The notes under the pieces were generated by a model, which did no database searches, had not been told where the DNA came from, and saw only the letters and a list, made by a program, of their open reading frames with translations. A program made the position numbers and the translations under genes. Positions 34,405 through 43,426 of a stretch of DNA of 64,000 bases are shown here, piece by piece (the first letter of the stretch is position 1; every line of letters begins with the position of its first letter). The DNA comes from Clostridium sp. AWRP (lineage in GTDB: Bacteria > Bacillota > Clostridia > Clostridiales > Clostridiaceae), in the NCBI RefSeq assembly GCF_004006395.2, contig NZ_CP029758.2, positions 4,278,001 through 4,342,000 of the forward strand. Reading direction: 5' to 3'.

Positions 34405-35382
34405 TCAATTATTTTGGTTGAGTTCAACTATTTTTGATTTTAAATCCTTAATTGAACTATCATCGAGATTATACAAGAATCTCATTATATGTTTCTTGTC
34501 CACATTATGTGATTCAACATCTTTATATCTTCCTGGTGAAACTATCAATATATCTGCATTATTTATAACTTTCTCAAGCTCCTGGTCATTAAACGTATTA
34601 CTAAACTCAATATCAATATCTCCTAATCCTGCTCTTTCAAGTGCTCCTCTTGCTTTAAACATAAACTCCTTAGAAATGCACACAAAAGCAAATTTAGTAT
34701 CACTAGGATATCTAGCAATTTTAACTATTGTTGCCAAATCTACATTTATGGCTACACCTATTACTTCTTTGTGTAATCCTTCCGTTAGTTTAATTACTTC
34801 ATTTACATGGTTAAAAGTTGCTATTATAACTTGGCTTTTTTCTATAATCTGCCTAGTTTCACTGCTTATATTTCTTATATCATCAAGAGTAAAAGGTACT
34901 ATATTCATGTCCGTGCTTTCCATAAGCTGTTTGCTAAACATTCTAGATTGCTCTATGTTACATTCCACATATACCCCACTAATTTTACTTATAAGTTCTT
35001 TCTTTTCTCTTATTCTTTGAGTTACAATTTCTAAAAACACATCTGGATCTATGCCTGATTCAATAGCTTCTTCAAACGCAAGATCTATAAACTTTGTTAT
35101 TTTTTCCTTTGTATTTTGAACTTTCCAAGGATTTGCCTCTTCTGCTACAAAAGTTCCTCGTCCCTGGTAAGATTTTAAAACGCCATCTTGTTCTAATTCA
35201 TTATAAGCTGTGCTTATAGTATTTCTACTTACATTAAGTCTTTCAGATAATTCTCTTTCTGTAGGCATTTTTTCGCCTACCTTAATGAGGTTACCTTTAA
35301 CTAAATCCATTATTTGGTTTTTTACTTGTAAATATAATGGTACTCCACTATCTTTATTTATTTTAATGTTTATGGCAATCAC
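34405..35382 (-). CDS. GntR-family transcriptional regulator of the glutamate pathway (inferred)
   Basis: 325 residues. N-terminal winged helix (YLQVKNQIMDLVKGNLIKVGEKMPTERELSERLNVSRNTISTAYNELEQDGVLKSYQGRGTFV, ~14-78) with a ~240-residue effector domain, unlike UTRA or FCD and not a PLP aminotransferase; SDTKFAFVCISKEFM and SPGRYKDVESHN suggest a periplasmic-binding-like or receiver-like fold. It precedes glmS-glmL-glmE-mal on the same strand, so it is the likely local regulator. The start at GTG 35382 has a weak site. An imperfect GGATTAAT palindrome lies just upstream. Confidence 0.85.
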   Translation of the reverse strand: MIAINIKINKDSGVPLYLQVKNQIMDLVKGNLIKVGEKMPTERELSERLNVSRNTISTAYNELEQDGVLKSYQGRGTFVAEEANPWKVQNTKEKITKFIDLAFEEAIESGIDPDVFLEIVTQRIREKKELISKISGVYVECNIEQSRMFSKQLMESTDMNIVPFTLDDIRNISSETRQIIEKSQVIIATFNHVNEVIKLTEGLHKEVIGVAINVDLATIVKIARYPSDTKFAFVCISKEFMFKARGALERAGLGDIDIEFSNTFNDQELEKVINNADILIVSPGRYKDVESHNVDKKHIMRFLYNLDDSSIKDLKSKIVELNQNN

Positions 35383-35398
35383 CTCAAATCATTGGATT

Positions 35399-35414
35399 AA
35401 TGGATTAATCCATT
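35399..35414. promoter_or_regulatory. Palindromic operator candidate upstream of gntR
   Basis: Perfect 16-base palindrome AATGGATTAATCCATT with an extra GGATTAAT half site directly before it (35394-35401). It lies 17 bases before the GntR start, an expected place for autoregulation by the GntR protein. Confidence 0.5.
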
Positions 35415-35779
35415 ACTTTACCTAAAGGGTACCATATTGCAAGTTTAAAATCAATAGCTTTTTGTTAACTTTCAATTTTCAGAAAATTCTTATGAAATTG
35501 TTTTCAGAATGTGCTTTTAAAGGGTTAGGAACTAAATAAACTCCTTCTTCAATTAGCCTAAATTTAAGGATGGCTACCATTAATTAGTCCAATTTTACTT
35601 AACACAAACTTAAAGTCCAATTTTGAGAAATGTCTTCTAAAATAAAAGATTTGAACAATTCCCCTTTACGAATTGCATATTACTATGCAATTCGTAAATT
35701 TGCCCCCTTATAAGGACTATTTTTATGTAAATATTAGGGAATACAATTTTTTCAGTATAGATATGTTAAATTTTTTTAT
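35415..35779. other. Intergenic region with a hairpin
   Basis: 365 bases with no gene I can support. The only structure is a perfect 15-bp hairpin (35665-35679 with 35684-35698, TTAC loop), about 80 bases past the permease stop. It has no good T-run, so its role as a terminator is uncertain. Confidence 0.45.
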
Positions 35780-37192
35780 TTAATTATGATTTTCCTGAAC
35801 AACACTTTTCTTTTTTTTAGTTGCATTTTTATTAACACCAAATACATAATAGCAGATAATTAAAGCTGCTATCCAAATAGGTCCTAATACAACCGCTATT
35901 ACAGTATCCGGGTTAAATGCCATCATTACAAATACAAATACTAAATATGCTAAACTAATATAACTTACATAAGGATATCCTTTAGTCGGAAATTTCAATT
36001 CTCCTATCTGTTTTTGTGTGAGAGTTTTTCTAAATTTCATTTGTCCAAGTACAATCATAAACCAGGCAAAAAGTCCTGCAAAAGTTGCAATAGATGCAAT
36101 ATATGTAAATACTCGTGCTGGGAGAAAATAATTAAGTATAACACCTACAAGCATACATGATGAAGAACCTATTATTGCATTCTTAGGCACTTTGGTACTA
36201 CTAAGCTTGCTAAATATTTTAGGTGCTCCCCCTTGAAGCGATAAATTATATACCATACGTCCTGTCGTATAAATACCGCTATTACATGAAGACAGTGCTG
36301 CAGTAAGTACAACAAAATTTATAATTCCAGCTGCAGCCTTAATTCCTATTTTATTAAAAGTCAATACAAAAGGGCTTCCTATAACTCCTATTTTATTCCA
36401 GGGATAAAGCGACATAATTACTGTTAACGATCCAATATAAAATATGCAAATTCTCCAAAAAACCTTATTAATAGCTGATGGTATGGTTTTTTCAGGATTT
36501 TTTGCTTCTCCTGCTGTAATTCCTATAAGCTCAGTAGCAAAAAAAGCAAAAGTAACTAGTGGTAATGCTTTTAGTAACCCTTTTATTCCATTAGGGAAAA
36601 ATCCTCCATTTTTCCACAAGTTTGTAAATCCTACTATCTTTCCTCCATTTCCTATTCCAGTAAATATAACAATTAGTCCTAAAATGATCATGACAATAAT
36701 AGCAACAACTTTTATTATTGCAAACCAAAATTCAAACTCTCCATAAGCTTTTACATTAATTAAGTTTACAGTTATCATTAAGGCAAGTGCTGCAAAAGCA
36801 GATACCCACCTTGGAACTGATGGAAACCAAAAATTTATGTAAATACCAATAGCCGTAATCTCTGCCATACAACATGAAATCCAATTCAGCCAATAAGTCC
36901 ATCCCGTTAAATATCCAGCAAGTGGTCCTATATACTCATTAGCATAAGCACTAAAAGAGCCTGCAAGCGGCTGTTCAACTGACATTTCACCAAGTGCACG
37001 CATGATAAAAAATAAAATAGTACCGCCTATGGCATAATCCAGCAGAATCGACGGTCCTGCCATACTAATTGTACTTGCAGATCCTAAAAACAATCCAACT
37101 CCAATAGCACCACCCAGTGCTATTAACTGAATATGCCTTTCTTCCAATCCACGATCAAGATCTTCATGCAAATCAGAATTTTTATTATTCAT
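35780..37192 (-). CDS. Amino-acid permease (APC superfamily, AAT type)
   Basis: 470 residues, 12 predicted membrane helices. Conserved AAT motifs: ERHIQLIALGGAIGVGLFLGSA (helix 1), GPSILLDYAIGGTILFFIMRALGEMSVEQPLAGSFSAYANEYIGPLAGYLTGWTYW region (helices 2-3), and FFATELIGITAGEAKNPEKTIPSAI. Such proteins take up amino acids by proton symport. Location just upstream of a glutamate fermentation cluster makes an amino-acid substrate such as glutamate or a related one plausible, but the sequence does not decide it. Confidence 0.92.
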   Translation of the reverse strand: MNNKNSDLHEDLDRGLEERHIQLIALGGAIGVGLFLGSASTISMAGPSILLDYAIGGTILFFIMRALGEMSVEQPLAGSFSAYANEYIGPLAGYLTGWTYWLNWISCCMAEITAIGIYINFWFPSVPRWVSAFAALALMITVNLINVKAYGEFEFWFAIIKVVAIIVMIILGLIVIFTGIGNGGKIVGFTNLWKNGGFFPNGIKGLLKALPLVTFAFFATELIGITAGEAKNPEKTIPSAINKVFWRICIFYIGSLTVIMSLYPWNKIGVIGSPFVLTFNKIGIKAAAGIINFVVLTAALSSCNSGIYTTGRMVYNLSLQGGAPKIFSKLSSTKVPKNAIIGSSSCMLVGVILNYFLPARVFTYIASIATFAGLFAWFMIVLGQMKFRKTLTQKQIGELKFPTKGYPYVSYISLAYLVFVFVMMAFNPDTVIAVVLGPIWIAALIICYYVFGVNKNATKKKKSVVQENHN

Positions 37193-37237
37193 TATAAAAT
37201 CCTCCTTATATTTTGTATGTTTTTTAACTTGTTATCA

Positions 37238-37936
37238 TTAAGTATTGTTAAGCTTTGCTGGAATACACTTTGGTATCAATATATTAGTACTAGCCATATT
37301 AACTGAGTATTCGATAACATTTTCTAATTCTCTTACATTTCCCGGCCAATTATATAATAGTAAATGTTTTTTTACTTCTTCTGATATACTAACAATATTT
37401 TTTTTAAATTTTTCGTTATATTTCCCCAGGAAATATTCAGCTAACAATATGATATCCTCGGGACGTTTTCTAAGAGGTAGTATCATTATCGGTATCACAC
37501 ATAATCTATAGAAAAGATCTTCCCTAAATTCACCATTTTTCATCTACTCATCTTACAAATCGCCCTAGCAAATACCTCTTTTCCTGTACCACTTTCACCT
37601 AAAATTAAAATGTTAGATTCACATCCTGCAGCTTTTGTATCTTTCATAATATATGGAATATTCATTGAAGCATTTCCCATATTCAGTAATTGGGCAAGTC
37701 TTACAAATTTCACTTCCATTAGGACTGTCAATGATTAATGGCTTACCATTTTTAATAACATAATCATTGGCACAGCCCTTAGGAAGAGCTTGCCCAATTG
37801 ATTTTTTGAATAATCCACTTGCTGCAACCCTTACTAAATGGCTATCTACAACATAGATATCAAATTCAATAACCGAACTTGTTGTCTCTATTAAATTTTA
37901 TATAAATTCTCTTATCTCATACATTGAACTATACAT
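37238..37936 (-). pseudogene. Decayed sigma-54-dependent activator
   Basis: Fragments of one gene read in order on the minus strand. First, 37936-37650: an N-terminal sensor domain (IEFDIYVVDSHLVRVAASG..., then KPLIIDSPNGSEICKTCP, PrdR-like) with an internal TAA and a frame change. Second, about 37731-37540: a segment with Walker A GESGTGKEVFARA. Then a deletion that removes ~90 residues of the AAA+ domain, including GAFTGA and Walker B. Third, 37543-37238: EFREDLFYRL and NWPGNVRELENVIEY, with the DNA-binding helix missing. It cannot be active. Its permease neighbour could have been its target. Confidence 0.85.
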
Positions 37937-38168
37937 ATTATTTCACTATCCTGCCTAAACTTGTATGCTACTTTATATTAATTAGCATGACATAGTAATG
38001 AGTAAATATCTCCTATCATAATGCTTTACAATATGACATAATTACATTTTATACTGAAATATACCTAAAACTATATAATTATACTTAAACATACTTTATA
38101 CATAAAATATACAATTAAGCCATAGTAACTTTACTTTTTCTATACATCTTGTTTTCTCTAGTTGCACA

Positions 38169-38213
38169 AAAATGAAGTAGACTTTGCCGCTGCAGCAAAA
38201 TCTACTTCATTTT
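38169..38213 (-). terminator. Terminator after cwlD
   Basis: A 13-bp stem (38169-38181 with 38201-38213) plus an inner TTTGC/GCAAA stem, ten bases beyond the cwlD stop. Confidence 0.82.
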
Positions 38214-38222
38214 AGTTGATTT

Positions 38223-38915
38223 TTAATTAGAAGAATAATATTCTTTCACTGATCTAGCTATAGAATCCGCTATTTTACTCTGATACTCATCCGTAATCAA
38301 TTTACTTTTTTCCTGAGCATTAGATAGGAATCCACATTCTACAAGTACAGAAGGTATAGTATCTTCACATCTAAGTACCTTATAACAATTTTTTGCTGCT
38401 TTTTCCTTTCTATTATTGTTCTTGTCTAGATCATTTACTAAATTTTTTTGAAGAATATGAGCTAATTTTTTACTATTATCATTTTTAGAGTACCACACCT
38501 GAGCTCCATAGTATTTAGCCTGAGGAAACATATTTAAGTGTATACTTATAAACATATTACAATTTGTACTTTTCTTCAATTTACATCTATTATTTAAATC
38601 TTCAACTTTCTTTTTTCTTATTCTCCCATCATTTGTATACAGTCCCTCATCTTTTTCTCTAGTCATAACAACTTTAAATTTTTCTTTCAGTAACTTGTCC
38701 TTAAGTTTATTGCTTATTTTTAAATTTATTTCCTTTTCCATTATTCCATCTTTTGATATTGCTCCACTGTCTATTCCTCCATGACCAGGATCTATAAGTA
38801 TAGTGCTATTTTCTTTAGTAACATTTTCATTACCTAATACTAAATATGGACATACCATGTTTACGCTGCATATTATCAATATCAACAATATAACTTTTAC
38901 TTTTTTTATGTTCAA
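38223..38915 (-). CDS. cwlD: N-acetylmuramoyl-L-alanine amidase CwlD (germination-type)
   Basis: 230 residues. A signal/anchor helix (VILLILIICSVNMVCPYLVL) precedes an Amidase_3 catalytic domain with zinc ligands in ILIDPGHGGIDSG (His), GIMEKEINL (Glu) and FISIHLNMFPQ (His) and the catalytic Glu in VLVECGFLSN. CwlD removes the peptide from muramic acid so that cortex muramic-delta-lactam forms, needed for germination. Its position next to rpsI/rplM is common in clostridia. Confidence 0.92.
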   Translation of the reverse strand: MNIKKVKVILLILIICSVNMVCPYLVLGNENVTKENSTILIDPGHGGIDSGAISKDGIMEKEINLKISNKLKDKLLKEKFKVVMTREKDEGLYTNDGRIRKKKVEDLNNRCKLKKSTNCNMFISIHLNMFPQAKYYGAQVWYSKNDNSKKLAHILQKNLVNDLDKNNNRKEKAAKNCYKVLRCEDTIPSVLVECGFLSNAQEKSKLITDEYQSKIADSIARSVKEYYSSN

Positions 38916-38998
38916 TATACACCAACTCCTTATAATTATTTAGAGCCTTAATATATATTTACCCAAAACATAAAAAGTTATTAAATTATTTTCAATAA

Positions 38999-39043
38999 AA
39001 AATAGTTTATACATACACAAATTTTGTATGTATAAACTATTTT
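38999..39043 (-). terminator. Terminator of the rplM-rpsI operon
   Basis: A perfect 19-bp AT-rich stem (38999-39017 with 39025-39043) with a 7-base loop, 12 bases beyond rpsI. Confidence 0.75.
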
Positions 39044-39054
39044 GAATTCTAATA

Positions 39055-39447
39055 TTATCTCTTTGAAAATTGTGGAGCTCTTCTTGCTTTTTTAAGACCA
39101 TATTTCTTTCTTTCTTTCATTCTTGGATCTCTTGTTAAGAAACCAGCTTTTTTAAGTTCCGGTCTTAAATTTTCATCTGCTTTTAAGAGAGCTCTTGATA
39201 TTCCATGTCTTACAGCTCCAGCCTGACCTGTAAATCCTCCACCATGAACATTTACAAGGACATCAAATTTTCCTTTAGTTGAAGTCAATTCCAATGGTTG
39301 GTTAACTATAACCTTTAAAGTATCCAATCCAAAGTAATCATCCATATCTCTCTTATTTATAGTTACTTTACCTTCTCCAGGTACAAGTCTAACTCTTGCT
39401 ATTGACTTTTTTCTTCTTCCTGTTCCAAAATACTGAACCTTAGCCAT
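39055..39447 (-). CDS. rpsI: 30S ribosomal protein S9
   Basis: 130 residues, canonical from AKVQYFGTGRRKKSIARVRL to the C-terminal KKARRAPQFSKR whose last Arg/Lys reaches the P-site tRNA. Cotranscribed with rplM (25-base gap). Confidence 0.98.
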   Translation of the reverse strand: MAKVQYFGTGRRKKSIARVRLVPGEGKVTINKRDMDDYFGLDTLKVIVNQPLELTSTKGKFDVLVNVHGGGFTGQAGAVRHGISRALLKADENLRPELKKAGFLTRDPRMKERKKYGLKKARRAPQFSKR

Positions 39448-39472
39448 TTTTTATCCTCCCTCCAGCTCTAAC

Positions 39473-39907
39473 CTAATATTTTAATTCTAATACTTCTGGC
39501 TTTTGAGCTTCATGATTGTGCTCAGAACCTCTGTATACTTTTAACTTTTTGAACATTTGTCTTCCTAGTGGACCATCTGGAAGCATTCTTCTTACAGCTT
39601 CCTGGAATACAAATTCTGGCTTCTTTGCTAAAGCATCTCTATAAGAAGTTTCCTTTAATCCACCTGGATATAAGGAATGATGTCTCAACATCTTTTGATC
39701 TAATTTTTTACCAGTTAGAACTACTTTTTCAGAATTTATTATTATTACAAAATCTCCTGTATCAACATGCGGTGTATATATAGGTTTATTTTTACCTCTT
39801 AATATTGAAGCAACTTGACTTGCTACTCTTCCAAGAGGTTTTCCTGCAGCATCGATAACATACCATTTTCTTTCAATTTCTTGGGGTTTTGCTATATATG
39901 ATTTCAT
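39473..39907 (-). CDS. rplM: 50S ribosomal protein L13
   Basis: 144 residues: MKSYIAKPQEIERKWYVIDAAGKPLGRVAS start, GDFVIIINSEKVVLTGKK, and VRRMLPDGPLGRQMFKKLKVY, typical of L13. The transcript has its own promoter and a hairpin leader. Confidence 0.98.
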   Translation of the reverse strand: MKSYIAKPQEIERKWYVIDAAGKPLGRVASQVASILRGKNKPIYTPHVDTGDFVIIINSEKVVLTGKKLDQKMLRHHSLYPGGLKETSYRDALAKKPEFVFQEAVRRMLPDGPLGRQMFKKLKVYRGSEHNHEAQKPEVLELKY

Positions 39908-40007
39908 GGCTTTCCCGTTATATTACTAACGGTTTTCAACTCCTCTCACATTCTAGTTTCTTTTAATCTCTAAAAAGAGATTTTTAAATTTTGATAAACG
40001 ATTCTCT

Positions 40008-40041
40008 ATATAAAGACCCGGGGCTGGTGGATCCTTTATAT
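40008..40041 (-). promoter_or_regulatory. Hairpin of an L13-type leader before rplM
   Basis: On the minus strand an 8-bp stem ATATAAAG/CTTTATAT (40041-40034 with 40015-40008) encloses an inner AUCC/GGGU pairing around CACCAGCCCC, located ~20 bases after the -10 and ~100 bases before rplM. Position and shape fit the L13 autoregulatory leader of Firmicutes. Exact family assignment needs a covariance search. Confidence 0.6.
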
Positions 40042-40061
40042 CCAAAATACAAACAATTTAT

Positions 40062-40090
40062 ATTATAATACAATGTGCCTGGTGTGTCAA
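40062..40090 (-). promoter_or_regulatory. Promoter of rplM-rpsI
   Basis: On the minus strand a perfect TTGACA (40090-40085) and TATAAT (40067-40062) with a 17-base spacer, immediately after the truA stop. Confidence 0.88.
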
Positions 40091-40091
40091 T

Positions 40092-40826
40092 CTAGTAAAA
40101 TATTTTTTCCAAACAAAGTCCTAAGGCTGGTACAGGCTTCCCGGCTTTTGACCTATCCTTAGACTCTAAAATATCTCTCACATATTCTGGCGTAAACCTT
40201 CCTAACCCTACTTCTAATAAAGTACCTACTATTATCCTTACCATATTGTACAAGAATCCATCTCCAACTATACTAAACTTAATCAAATTATCTTCTTGCA
40301 TAATAGTTAATTCTCTCACTGTCCTAACAGAAGATTTAGCAGAACTTCCCTTTTTCTTAAAAGCAGAAAAATCATGAGTTCCTATAAAATACTTACATGC
40401 ATTTTTCATTTTATCAATATCCAATTTTCTTCTAAAGTAATAAACATATTGTCTTCCAATAACAGGCCTATTATTTCCTGTTACTATTGTATAAACATAT
40501 TTTTTACCTAAACTGTAATACCTAGAATGAAAACTATCGTCCACTTTTCTGGCGTTTAATACAACTATATCCTTAGGTAATACCCCATTTAGTGCCATTT
40601 TAAAATTAGGACTTGGTATTTTACTGTTAGTAAAAAAGTTGCACACAAACCCTCGCGCATGGACTCCTGCATCAGTTCTGCTTGCACCTATAACTTCAGA
40701 AAAGTTCCCTGTAATTTTTTTAATAGCTTCTTCTAATCTTTGCTGAATTGTCATAGCATTATTCTGTCTCTGCCATCCGGAATAATTTGTACCATCGTAT
40801 TCTATTGTAAGCATTATATTTTTCAT
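40092..40826 (-). CDS. truA: tRNA pseudouridine(38-40) synthase
   Basis: 244 residues from ATG 40826, which overlaps the ecfT stop as TAATG. The frame can be extended to 40838, but the family begins near KNIMLTIEYDGTNYSGWQRQ. The catalytic Asp is in GASRTDAGVHARGF. It modifies uridines 38-40 in the tRNA anticodon arm. Last gene of the ECF-truA set. Confidence 0.97.
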   Translation of the reverse strand: MKNIMLTIEYDGTNYSGWQRQNNAMTIQQRLEEAIKKITGNFSEVIGASRTDAGVHARGFVCNFFTNSKIPSPNFKMALNGVLPKDIVVLNARKVDDSFHSRYYSLGKKYVYTIVTGNNRPVIGRQYVYYFRRKLDIDKMKNACKYFIGTHDFSAFKKKGSSAKSSVRTVRELTIMQEDNLIKFSIVGDGFLYNMVRIIVGTLLEVGLGRFTPEYVRDILESKDRSKAGKPVPALGLCLEKIFY

Positions 40827-41635
40827 TAATGCCACCACATTCTACTTAATATAGACACACACACCAATGCAAAAGTACACACTGATGCCGTAAAGTCCTT
40901 ATTAGTTAACTTAAGCTGCTTCATTCTAGTTCTGCCTTCTCCACCTGTGTAACATCTAGCTTCCATTGCCATTGCCAGTTCATCTGCACGCCTAAAAGAG
41001 CTTATAAAAAGTGGAACTAGGATTGGGATAAGATTCTTAGCTCTCTGAATTATGTTTCCAGATTGGAAATCCGCTCCTCTTGCCATCTGAGCTTTCATTA
41101 TTTTATCTGTTTCATCCATTAATGTCGGTATAAATCTAAGTGCTATAGTCATCATCATAGCAAGTTCATGAGCAGGTACCCCTATTTTTTTCATTGGATT
41201 TAAAAGCTTTTCTATTGCATCTGTGAGTTCAATAGGAGATGTAGTCAAAGTTAGTAGTGAAGTTCCTATAATTAAAAATATAAGTCTTATTGCCATAAAT
41301 GCAGCCATAACTAATCCTTCTTTATAGACGACTAAAAACTTCCACTTAAATAAAGGTGGATTAATCCCCGTTGTCATAAATATATTCAGCACTGCAGTTA
41401 TAACAACTAATATAAATATTGGTTTAAGTCCTTTATAAATGTATGAAAACTGTATCTTAGATATAAGTATTGAAATTATAGTGAATAATACTATAAATAT
41501 ATAGCCTTTAAAACTGTTTACTATAAATAAATCTACAATATATATTAAAGATATCAATATCTTAACTCTTGGATCCAACTTATGAACAAAAGAATTCCCA
41601 GGTACATATTGACCTATTGTAATATCTTTAATCAT
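40826..41635 (-). CDS. ecfT: Energy-coupling factor transporter transmembrane protein EcfT
   Basis: 269 residues, ~5-6 membrane helices; start IGQYVPGNSFVHKLDPRVKIL, and two coupling-helix motifs in its second half (MMTIALRFIPTLMDETDKIMKAQMARGADF; SFRRADELAMAMEARCY) with the Ala-Arg-Gly signatures. It links the EcfA1A2 ATPases with variable vitamin-binding S components encoded elsewhere. Confidence 0.96.
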   Translation of the reverse strand: MIKDITIGQYVPGNSFVHKLDPRVKILISLIYIVDLFIVNSFKGYIFIVLFTIISILISKIQFSYIYKGLKPIFILVVITAVLNIFMTTGINPPLFKWKFLVVYKEGLVMAAFMAIRLIFLIIGTSLLTLTTSPIELTDAIEKLLNPMKKIGVPAHELAMMMTIALRFIPTLMDETDKIMKAQMARGADFQSGNIIQRAKNLIPILVPLFISSFRRADELAMAMEARCYTGGEGRTRMKQLKLTNKDFTASVCTFALVCVSILSRMWWH

Positions 41636-41647
41636 TTACTAGCTCTC

Positions 41648-42502
41648 CTAACTTTTACTTAATATTTTGAGTATTTCTTCTTTTGCCTGCTTTACTGTAA
41701 ATACATCTTTTGATATATTTATACCCTTTTCCCTAAGCTTTTTTACCATATATGTTACTTGAGGTACTGCAAGTCCTACACTTTCCAAAGTGTCAACTTC
41801 ATTAAAAACTTTTTCAGGAGGGCCATCAAGTATACATTTTCCCTGATGCATTACAATTATTCTGCCAGCCAGCTTAGCTACATCTTCCATACTATGAGAT
41901 ACAAATATTATAGTCATATTGTATTCTCTATGTAAATTTTTTATTTCTGAAAAGATGTCATCTCTTCCCTTGGGATCAAGACCTGCTGTTGGTTCATCTA
42001 ATATGAGTACTTTAGGTTCCATAGCAACTACTCCTGCTATAGCAACTCTCCTCTTTTGTCCTCCGCTTAATTCAAAAGGAGATTTATCCTTGTAATCTTC
42101 ATATTTTAATCCCACCATATTCATGGCTCTCTTTACTCTTTCATTTATATCATCATCACTCAAGCCCAAATTTTTAGGACCAAAAGCGATGTCTTTTTCT
42201 ATAGTTTCCTCAAATAACTGATATTCAGGATACTGAAATACAAGTCCTACTTTTTTTCTTATGAAATTTAAATTTATTTTTTTATCAGTAATATCTACTC
42301 CATCTACTATTATCTTGCCTGCACTTGGTTTTAAAAGTCCATTTATATGTTGAATAAGTGTTGATTTTCCAGAACCCGTGTGTCCTATCAAAGCAACAAA
42401 TTCTCCATCTTCTATTTCAATATTTATGTCATCTAGTGCTTTTTTTTCAAAGGGTGAACCTTTCATATATATATGAGTTAAATTTTCTATTTTAATCGAC
42501 AT
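41648..42502 (-). CDS. ecfA2: ECF transporter ATP-binding protein EcfA2
   Basis: 284 residues. Walker A GHTGSGKST, Q-loop FQYPEYQLFE, signature LSGGQKRRVAIAGVVA, Walker B VLILDEPTAGLDP, H-loop VSHSMED. It overlaps ecfA1 by 16 bases and pairs with EcfA1 to power vitamin and metal uptake. Confidence 0.96.
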   Translation of the reverse strand: MSIKIENLTHIYMKGSPFEKKALDDINIEIEDGEFVALIGHTGSGKSTLIQHINGLLKPSAGKIIVDGVDITDKKINLNFIRKKVGLVFQYPEYQLFEETIEKDIAFGPKNLGLSDDDINERVKRAMNMVGLKYEDYKDKSPFELSGGQKRRVAIAGVVAMEPKVLILDEPTAGLDPKGRDDIFSEIKNLHREYNMTIIFVSHSMEDVAKLAGRIIVMHQGKCILDGPPEKVFNEVDTLESVGLAVPQVTYMVKKLREKGINISKDVFTVKQAKEEILKILSKS

Positions 42503-43332
42503 AATTCACTCACCATCTCATCTATAGTTAGTATATCAGGTTTAATATCTACACCACTATTCCTAAGTTCATAGGCTAATTCTGTCATTTGAGGTACATC
42601 AAGTCCTATTTTTTTCATTTTAGATACCTGACTAAATATGTTTCTAGGAGATCCTTCCATTATAATTTTACCTTCATCCATAACAATTATTCTATCTGCT
42701 TCTACTGCTTCTTCCATATAATGTGTAATTAGAATTACTGTCATATTGTACTTGCTGTTTATATCTTTTATTGTACTCATTACTTCACGCCTACCAGACG
42801 GATCAAGCATTGCAGTTGATTCATCAAATATTATACAATCAGGTCTCATGGCAAGTACTCCTGCTATAGCTACCCTTTGCTTTTGTCCACCTGAAAGTAA
42901 ATGAGGTGCATGTCTCCTATATTCATACATATTTACTCTTTTTAAGCACTCATCAACCCTTGCTCTTATTTCTTCTGATGGAACCCCTAGGTTTTCTGGA
43001 CCAAAAGCAACATCTTCTTCTACTATAGTAGCAACTATTTGGTTATCTGGATTCTGGAAAACCATTCCTGCTTTATTCCTTATCTTCCAGGTATTTTTTT
43101 CATCTGATGTATCTATATCTTCTACATATACTTTCCCATCAGTTGGAACTAAAAGAGCATTTATATGTTTAGCCATAGTAGATTTTCCAGATCCATTCCT
43201 TCCAAGCACTACAAGGAATTCTCCCTTTTTTACCTGAAAATTCACATGATCTACAGCTAATTTTTCATTTTCATTATCATTGTCCTTATATTTATAGCTT
43301 ACATTATCACATACTACCATATTTTTTTCCAT
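42487..43332 (-). CDS. ecfA1: ECF transporter ATP-binding protein EcfA1
   Basis: 281 residues. Walker A GRNGSGKST, Q-loop FQNPDNQIVA, signature LLSGGQKQRVAIAGVLA, Walker B IIFDESTAMLDP (Glu and Ser as usual for EcfA1), H-loop ITHYMEEA. First gene of the ecfA1-ecfA2-ecfT-truA unit downstream of rplQ. Confidence 0.96.
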   Translation of the reverse strand: MEKNMVVCDNVSYKYKDNDNENEKLAVDHVNFQVKKGEFLVVLGRNGSGKSTMAKHINALLVPTDGKVYVEDIDTSDEKNTWKIRNKAGMVFQNPDNQIVATIVEEDVAFGPENLGVPSEEIRARVDECLKRVNMYEYRRHAPHLLSGGQKQRVAIAGVLAMRPDCIIFDESTAMLDPSGRREVMSTIKDINSKYNMTVILITHYMEEAVEADRIIVMDEGKIIMEGSPRNIFSQVSKMKKIGLDVPQMTELAYELRNSGVDIKPDILTIDEMVSELCRLK

Positions 43333-43390
43333 AGAAACACCTCACTAATTTGATGAGCAACAAAATTGAAACAGCATTTTATAGAAAAAC

Positions 43391-43420
43391 AGGGATTAAG
43401 CTAGTCTTTACTTAATCCCT
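43391..43420 (-). terminator. Terminator after rplQ
   Basis: A perfect 10-bp stem (43391-43400 with 43411-43420) followed on the minus strand by GTTTTTCT. It closes the ribosomal super-operon before the ecf genes; read-through is possible. Confidence 0.8.
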
Positions 43421-43426
43421 TTAATT

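Noticed and set aside
34418..35020. A 200-codon plus-strand frame opposite the GntR gene
   Set aside because: Antisense shadow; the GntR frame has a clear winged helix and operon context.
35665..35698. Perfect hairpin considered a terminator for the permease
   Set aside because: No T-run on the minus strand side; kept only as an unassigned hairpin.
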